Below are positions 56,947 through 64,000 of a stretch of DNA of 64,000 bases, piece after piece; within the stretch, counting starts at the first letter, position 1; every line of letters starts with the position of its first letter. The stretch covers positions 186,001-250,000 of the forward strand of contig JAJOHG010000046.1 in NCBI GenBank assembly GCA_021029095.1, read 5' to 3'. The stretch is from Phellopilus nigrolimitatus. Its lineage: Eukaryota > Basidiomycota > Agaricomycetes > Hymenochaetales > Hymenochaetaceae. Both the position numbers and the translations under genes were made by a program. Under the pieces are notes generated by a model. That model saw only the letters and a program-made list of their open reading frames with translations. It searched no databases and had not been told where the DNA came from.

Positions 56947-59900
56947 TTACGCCGGAGCAGGGTGGTGCTCTTTCTTCTCGGCGATGGTCATGATTTCCAT
57001 GAGTGCCGTTTGCTGCTCGACGTTGAGCGATGTCGTGGACGCTTGATAGAGCGCAGGGTTTTTCATTTGGAACGCTGAACGTGCGAAGAAAATATCAGTG
57101 AGCCAGTCAATGAATAGCACGAGTCGAATTGAGCATACTAGTAAGCGCCTGCTTGAAGGAGATATAAGGGTCGACAGTCTCCAATGGGCTGATGTAGCCA
57201 AGTTCCTCGTCTATGTCTTCCTCTTCAGACTCATCATCGGATTCCTCTTCACCGACAGTAATCGTAGTCTCCGCTTTCTCGCGAAGCCGAGCTCCCTGAA
57301 GAATATAGCTTTAGTCAATGCTCCATGATCAGTTGATCCAAATATACATACCTCCTTAGCAAGCATTTCGATGTACTCGGAGTCCTCGTCCCAGACGTCA
57401 TTATCTGGAGTTCATTATCAAGCAGGCAGTTTGTTTAGAACACTGAAAGCTGACCATCATCGTCTTCAAGATTGAGCACCTCTCCGCCATCGGCGTCATC
57501 GTCTTCATCATCTTCATCAACCTTGAACGCGCCCTCTAAAGCCTTGCGCTCTGCAAAAAAAGGCACACTCAATGATAACGCATACTCAGCATCGACGAGG
57601 CTCTTACTTTCAACAGCTACCGGCAGGCCCTGGAAGACGTGCAGGATAGCAGACACGATGGCCGACCAACCCTCCTGGAGCGACGCGGGGATCGCGGCCG
57701 CATCCATCTCGAGAAGCGCGCACATCGTCATGATGCTCAGCTTCCTATCGTGCACGCGCGGGAGGCCGGTGGGCGCCTTCAACACGGCGAACCACTTGTC
57801 GAAGAAGACGCGCGCCGCGCCCGGCTTGGCCGCTTCCATGAGGTGCAGCGCCGCGGCCGGGTTGTACAGGACGACGTTAATGAGCGACTCGAGATTCGCG
57901 AGGCGCAGTGCGCGGGTCTCGACGGTCTCCAGCTTCTCCAGAGAGATTTCGATGATGGGCGCGAGAGCCTGGAACAGAACTTCTGTCAGAATTCGATGTC
58001 GTAGCAGGACGTCGAGACTCGACCCACTTCATCCACTTGGCCACGAAGGTTGAGCAAGAAAGACTCGATGAGCTTGCACGCGTTCACGCAGTCAGACTCG
58101 CCGAGCTGCTCGCTCTTCATTGCGGTCGAGTAGATATCCAGGATCATCATTTTGTAGTCTGGACGGCCCTTGATAACATCTACACCATACGAGATGAAAT
58201 TGTCAAGCGAAGGCAGCATCTCTGTGAAAACGTGTCAGGCCACATTGATAAGAATTGACTTAAAAGAAGGAACCCACCTTCGAGGAAGTCGATTGCGTCC
58301 GTCTTGAAAATCTTGTAAGTCAGCTCAAATACTTGCCACATCCCAGGCGAGATGCGGCGCATGTTGAACGTGAGCGCATCGACAAGGTCATACATGTTAT
58401 CAAAAAGGTCTGGAAAAGTTATGGCAAATAAGATTCTATGGAGATAACCTCTCATAAGGCAAACACCGACCGATCTGCTTGTTTTCCAGGGTGAACGTGA
58501 TGATGGGGACGATGATCTCCTCCACCTGAGTTAAAATATCTTGTGCGGTATCAACGGACGACACAATCTAGAAAGGGGAAACTCTAAGCCACGAGCAGAC
58601 AAGTGTGCTGGTCGACCAGAACGCACCGTAGAGATGGTCTTCGCTATGCCCATAGCGGCGAATGTCTTGTCGTCGTCGCCAACATTCGATTCCAGAGCAG
58701 TCAAGTCGGGCTCCATGTCCGCAGCAGAGCTTTCCTGAGCCATGTTCTCGCGCATGAGGCGCAAATACGATTCACACTGCATACATTAGTGAAACAATTC
58801 TCAGTGAGCGATGCCGGACCCAGGAAACAAGAGATAAAGGCGAGGGAACATACGAGGCGAGCGGCAAGCTGGGCGGCGACGGGGAGAAGTTCCGCGTCGA
58901 ATTTCTCGACCATGGTCTCCATGCAGTTGTTCAGGACGTCGAGATCGGTCTCGTCGGAGAGCTTGAGAAGGTCTGATAGGAGCTTCTGCTTAGCAAGTCA
59001 TAAGCACTGTCATAACTATGTATCTTTACCTTGAACGACTTTTCCGACGTTGGGTTTGACGGCGGCTTCAACTGTATTAAAGCGGGTATCTTTCAGATAG
59101 ATGTGTGTAGGCGAGAGTTATATTTGACCAACCAGACTCGTGAGCAGTGACCATCTCAGTCAAAGACAGAGCAGCCTGCACGCGGACGGGCAGCTCGGCA
59201 TCGTCGAGCGCGTTGGCGACAGCTCTCGACGCCGTAACAAGGTTCTTCATGAAATTGGCTAAAATTCAATCGGATGCGCAACAAAGAAAGAGCAGCACAG
59301 CTTACCGCCTCATTGGCCCACTGCATATCGTTCTTCTCGATAGTGCCGATCACTTCGACGGCCTAAAAGCACGTGAACCGAGTCATTTGAGAGTAAGAAA
59401 GACGAGATGATGCTACTTACGATCGAGCGCATGTACGGCAGAGGGCTGCCGAACTCCGGGAAGACATGCTGGATGACGAACTGCTCGACGTTCGGGCGCA
59501 CCTGCGGGTGGCGCATCATGAAGTGGCCTAGCGCAGCAGTCATGTTCAGTGCGCCGAACTTCTGCGCCGGGCCCGCGTTCCTGTTGCGCGTGCAGGGTTA
59601 ATTTCAACTCTTCATCACGTGGTAAGTTACTCACGAATCGAGCACGGAGTTAATGAACTGCAGGATCGGCAAGAAGGTGGTCTTGGTCCTGGAGCTGGCG
59701 AGCGCGAAGAGGAAAGAGGTAGCCGCAGACACTGGTGCAGCGAAGTCCTCGTATTCATCTGTAGACGAAATTCAGATAAGTATACGAGAAAAAAAACGTT
59801 GCTCATACCGATCGCAGTGCGGACGTAATCAACCGGGTCCGACTCCCAGAGCTCCTGCTTCATGGGTGTGAAGCAAAGCTGGGGGAAGACGAACGAGGAG

Positions 59901-61308
59901 ACCAACGTCTGGAAATGGGGTTTCAAGAACGCCCATGTCGACTTCGGCTTCACGCTGAAAACATATCAAAATCCAACTTTATACGACTGATGAGCTCAAA
60001 TTTGCCTACCACTCAGTGAAGAACGAGAAGATGTGGTATTGGCACTTCTTGGAGAGCCATTGCTGACCGGAGATGAGGAGCTCGACCTGGTGAAGGTAGG
60101 TCTTGAAGACCTCGGGGGCGAAGTTGGCCACGAAGTGCTCCGCGAACGCCGAGTAGTCTTTCTTCAGAGGCGAGGGCAGCTGCGACGGGTTTCCGTACCT
60201 ATGCGCAGCCGGTTTTTGATGAAAAGACGAAGTTTCCTGTTGTTGTATGAAAAAGAGGGGGAAAGGCACGTACCTGTGGAACAAACGACCAAGGACGCTG
60301 TACGCCCACTTCTTGGCCTTCCACCACTCGCACTTCTCTCTGTCTTCCTCGTTTTCCGGGACCGCATTGTTCGGGATCTGCAGGTTGACGATTTGGAAGA
60401 GCAGGCGGCCCCAGGGGACGATGCTCTCCACATTTTGCTGGTGCTTACTGAGCTGCAGGATGATGCTGCCCCGGTATGTCTTAAGGATGTAATGCAAGAT
60501 AGTCGGCGCGTCCTGAGACGGGCCCGAGGGCGGTGTGGCAAGGAGCTGCAAGCCGATCGTCACGAGCTGAGGGAACGTCTCGTTCACGACTTTTTCAAGA
60601 ACATCGGAATTTTGACGGTAGCTTGGAAGCACGAGAGTTAGACACGTAAAAGTTGCGTCTACAGCATTGAAGGGACAATAAGAAGCGCTCACCGGAAGAC
60701 CTTGATGACTTCCAAGATAGCTGTGCAGCCTGCAGTGACCTCGTGGACGTTGTTGCTGCCGAGCAGCGTCTTGATGGTGCCCGCGAGATCAGGCCACTTT
60801 TCGGGGAAGTCGTACGAGATCATCGTGCGCAGCGTGCTGGCGAGCTGCACGGAGATGCTCTTCGATGGTGCGGCGATGATCAGAGGGAAGATGGATGCCC
60901 TGAGCGCGTCGCGATCGGACTGCGGGATAAGCACCTGGTCGGGGCGCGCACGCGCAGCGTCGACGAAGTACGACTTGTTGACGCGGTTTTTGAGGTAGAC
61001 CGTCGCGGCCTGGCGTGTCGCGCTGTGAGGGGGGAGTCAGTCGACCGAAAAAAACGCGTCAGACGCGTGTTTTCGATGCGCACGCACATTTCTACGCCGT
61101 CGTTCCCGACGATGTGCAGGACGGCGGTGACCATGCCCTCCTGGCGGCCGACCTGGATTCGCGAACGAAGTAAACTGATGAGATGCGATGCGACATCCAA
61201 CGAGCACAATGAGCGTACCTTGCGGATCTCGAGCTCGCCAGCCTTCCGGACATTAGGATTGGGATCGTAAGTCGTCGCGAAGAGATTTGATAACGTCTGG
61301 ATATCCAT
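56947..61308 (-). CDS. Importin-7/8-type karyopherin (Nmd5/Sxm1 family)
   Basis: Nuclear import receptor of the importin-beta superfamily, carrying cargoes such as ribosomal proteins and histones through the pore and binding Ran-GTP. ATG at 61308 (MDIQTLSNLFATTYDPNPNV), stop ending at 56947, about 1000 aa in roughly 21 exons with 50-65 bp introns. Exon 1 is 61308-61219. Order of features: N-terminal HEAT repeats with RQAATVYLKNRV (the Ran-binding importin N-domain) and SYDFPEKWPDL; CEWWKAKKWAYSVLGRLFHR, a hallmark of the IPO7/8 group; FMMRHPQVRPNVEQF; then the late acidic loop (DEDDEDDDADGG, EEESDDESEEEDIDEE) and the end with LNVEQQTALMEIM. All segments are open. The exon count is by eye. Confidence 0.92.
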
Positions 61309-62303
61309 ATCTGCGTGGAATCGGGCTCTCAGTGCAGTTCAGCGCAGCGGTGATATAGGCAATAATCGGAGGCGGTGGTGGTGATCAGAGAATAAGAGGG
61401 GTATGGAAGGGGGAGGCGCGGTGGGTATTTGGGCACGCTGCAGATAATAGACGTCCTCGAACAAAAAAACTTTGTGGCTGAGGGCACGCATTTGGTGGCG
61501 TGCCCACGTGATCGTGAGAACATGTTTGCATTTGTGGACATGTAACAATCAGTCAGCTGACTCAGCTTTTGTTTTTTCTCTTGACAGCAACTGAGTAATA
61601 AAAGTGCACGTCAACGCCCTGTGTAAACGTTCTTCAAGTGTCATGGCATCAATCCTTCCAAACCTCGTTAGTCTGTTTCGCATTCGCTGAGATGTTAAAG
61701 AATGCAATCTGGAGTTGATTTCGCTTTTCATAGCAATGAACTCGTCAGAGAAAAAAGGGGAACACGTAAGTATCTGCGTCCAAAATATGATGCTGGATGA
61801 CTTCAACTACTCGGTGATGATAATACGAGAAGAGAGCATGTTTACGTATTGTTCTCGCAAAATGAATGTCTTCTGAATAGAGGATTAAATAGTGTCGAGC
61901 CCCCTCTACGTTACAGGTACAGCAGAGGAGTTACAAGGTGCATACTAAGGTAGAATAATTCCGTATTTTAGTAGGTTCTTACCCCACCCTTCTCCCACAC
62001 ACCTTTTGAAAAACGCAAAGAAAGTTTAAGAAACTGTTCCATATTGAGGGCTGGTTGTCTGCACAAGGTCTAATATTTTTTTCACTCAGATAAAATCGAA
62101 CGAAGCCTGACAAAGGCTGATATAAGATGATCGACGTAGGTGTGGCTTGACATCACAGAGCCGTCACTCTGACGCGGACGCGTGGCGCGTTCGCCTACGC
62201 TCACGAATATAAAGTCGCTCTCATCCCCTCCCAGATTCAGATTTCCCGACATCACTCCTAGAACAAAAGAAAAACACTCTCGAAAAAAAACAAATCGCCC
62301 ACA
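61309..62303. other. Intergenic, divergent promoter region
   Basis: Between the importin start (-) and the 111-aa gene (+). No gene. A TATAAAG at about 62209 lies 95 bp before the ATG at 62304. Confidence 0.55.
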
Positions 62304-62715
62304 ATGTCCTCTGCTCTGCGACCATCGCGCGACGAGGTGCGCGCCGGCGCCACCGACGAGGCGCGCACGTTCAAAAAGACGGAGCAGGTGTATGGGCGCC
62401 CGCAGGTCACGGACCACGACATGCACCTCGACGCGCTGCGCAGCCCGCCCCGCGTACGTCCTATTATCTGCCTCTTTAACGCACGTTCATTTACTTACTG
62501 CTTTTCTGTTATTGCTATTGCGCGATTAGAACGTGTCCGAGGACGCACAGCCCGGTGGGACGGTTCCCGGGATGAAGGCTCCGAAGAACGACGAGTTCTA
62601 CGCTGACGAGCGGCCAGAGGGTGTGATGGGCGAGGACATTGCGGGCGGCCGGAAGAAGGTCGCAGACGTGCAGAATCAGCTCATCGACGACAGCGAGAGC
62701 ACGTCGCGCGCCTGA
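62304..62715 (+). CDS. Small hydrophilic protein, unknown
   Basis: Two exons, 62304-62453 and 62530-62715, joined by GTACGT...GATTAG in phase 0, give 111 aa. The protein is rich in Asp, Glu, Arg and Gly, without hydrophobic segments, and likely disordered. Pieces such as RTFKKTEQVYGRPQV and GVMGEDIAGGRKKVADVQ look conserved in style. The strong TATA region and GC3-rich codons suggest a well-expressed, perhaps stress-related protein; function unknown. Convergent with the S9 peptidase 149 bp away. Confidence 0.75.
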
Positions 62716-62864
62716 ACCCCTCGTGCTTCCTAAGGGATACGCATGCAAAAGAGAGCAATAACACTGTATCTGTAGAACACACAAGACTGTACAAATAAGA
62801 CCCCTCCTATCCGGCTTGTCGTACATTTATTTCCGTCTTCGCAAAAAAAAATATATTCTCCTTC

Positions 62865-64000
62865 TCAAGCCGCGTCCGTGCTCTTCCCGCCGACGAACTT
62901 GTCGAACCAGCGGAAGATCTCGTAATGCCACTTGAGACTGTTCCCGTGATTCAGCACCCAGTGGTTCTCGTCCGGGAAGATTACCAGCCGGCTCGGGATT
63001 CCGTGTCTGCAACGAGCCACCGCCTACGTCAGCATCCGTGCTCCAGGGAGAAAGGCGTATAGGCTCACTGCTGCAGCGCGTGGAATGCACCGATGCCCTC
63101 CGTGTCTGGCAGGCGGTAGTCCCGCGACCCGTGGATGATCAGCTGCGGCGTCGACAGTTTGCGACGAAATTCGACGGGCTGAACCTGTCGTGAGCTGATT
63201 AGACATCATAGATGACATGATGCGCTGAGTAGAGGGTGCACTTTTCCGTCAGCTCCTTGCTCTTCGGGTCCCACGGCCGTCCGCCGAAGTCGTGATTAAA
63301 CTTGTTGAAGCATAGAATAAACAAGTCAGATCAGCGGGTACCGTTGCTTGGCTCGTGGCCGATGGCAGACGCACGAAGAAGAGCTCGTCAGTCGAGAAGC
63401 CGTTGTGCGACGAATCAAACACCTGTGCGTCGGAAGAAAAAACATGAATGGGTATAAAAAAATTCAGCGTCAGCACCAAGGGGAAACGCCCGTTCCGCGT
63501 TTAAAATCAAGGAACAAAGAACGGCATATAAAGGGGCGTGTACGCACTCCGTCGTGGCAGACAAGCGCCTTGAAATCGAAGCCGTACTCGGGGTGACCTT
63601 GGATCCAACTGGAAAAAAGAGCAGAAGAAGTAGTTGTCAGCGCTGGTCAGACGTGGTCATCCTCCGGGCGCACGGACTTTATCGCGTAGCCACCCCAGCT
63701 GGGCCCCGCGGCGACCGCTCGGTCAGCGTCGATCTATCCAAGTAGGCTTTTAGCTCCCGCGCATTACCAGGGAATTGAGATGGGGGGAAGGCACCTCGGG
63801 GTACGTGTCCAGGACGTGCTTCCAACCCTTACGCAGGTCTACGAAGGGCTTGCCTCCCCAGTCTTCGGCAATCGCGTCTGTGAATTCTGGAAAGAACGTA
63901 AACACATTGCATTTTCTTCACTGTGCAAAGGGGCACTCTCACCTTGGCCGAACGTCGTCGAGCCTGTCGGATTAATCGCAACCACAAAGTAGCCCTGCTG
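62865..64000 (-). CDS. S9 prolyl-oligopeptidase-family peptidase (dipeptidyl-peptidase V-like), C-terminal part
   Basis: The 5' part lies beyond the right edge. Exons read downward from 64000. The alpha/beta-hydrolase domain is visible: YFVVAINPTGSTTFGQ, EFTDAIAEDWGGKP, then the nucleophile motif GPSWGGY with Ser at 63700-63698, LVCHDGVFD, LIIHGSRDYRLP with the catalytic Asp at 63121-63119, and IFPDENHWV with the catalytic His at 62963-62961. These form the S9 triad in the right order. QQGY at the edge and HWVL near the end fit secreted fungal dipeptidyl-peptidase V, which trims X-Ala or similar dipeptides. At least six short introns. The C-terminus ends GGKSTDAA. Signal peptide and propeller are outside. 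Confidence 0.88.

Noticed and set aside
1..64000. CRISPR arrays, bacterial operons, tRNA and rRNA genes
   Set aside because: Nothing of the kind was seen; the intron-rich genes mark the DNA as fungal.

Overview
The window reads as nuclear DNA of a filamentous basidiomycete, almost certainly an Agaricomycete. Genes are split by many 50-70 bp GT-AG introns, housekeeping genes are eukaryotic (MRT4, deoxyhypusine hydroxylase, ESCRT-II SNF8, an importin-7/8-type karyopherin), and there is an expansion of FunK1 fungal-type protein kinases, a family typical of mushroom-forming fungi. Exon structures below were built by hand from splice signals, frame continuity and comparison of paralogues inside the window.

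Layout. 1-8.4 kb: FunK1 copy 1 (frameshifted), a dead and an intact secreted NucA/NucB-type nuclease gene, and a small DUF6924-like gene. 8.5-15.9 kb: a unique segment with a MITE-like element, a decaying membrane-protein gene with coding repeats, an F-box-like remnant, and divergent MRT4 and DOHH genes. 16-17 kb: an asaB/CmcJ-type hydroxylase/desaturase gene. 17.4-23.9 kb: a coiled-coil protein, an unknown 592-aa protein, a GNAT acetyltransferase and SNF8. 25.2-29.8 kb: FunK1 copy 2 with its shared upstream module. 31.4-41.4 kb: an inverted copy of 1-17 kb (asaB-like gene, broken DUF6924-like gene, two intact nucleases, FunK1 copy 3), lacking the 7.4 kb with MRT4 and DOHH. 39.6-48.35 kb: a nearly perfect palindrome with 3.84 kb arms and a 1.1 kb spacer, its arms carrying the front and kinase core of FunK1 copies 3 and 4. 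50.9-52.2 kb: a broken cation/Ca2+ exchanger fragment. 52.4-54.7 kb: FunK1 copy 5. 56.9-61.3 kb: the importin. 62.3 kb to the end: a small conserved-looking gene and the C-terminal part of an S9 prolyl-oligopeptidase-type peptidase.

The accessory part is one co-duplicated block (kinase, two secreted nucleases, small DUF6924-like protein, hydroxylase/desaturase), inverted, partly deleted and then locally homogenised. Of five FunK1 copies only copy 4 reads through intact. The most unusual gene-structure feature is a 2-nucleotide exon in the nuclease genes, required for frame in the three genes that otherwise read through and preserved in the fourth, dead copy. Single-base frameshifts in several genes could be biology or assembly error; this cannot be decided from the sequence alone.
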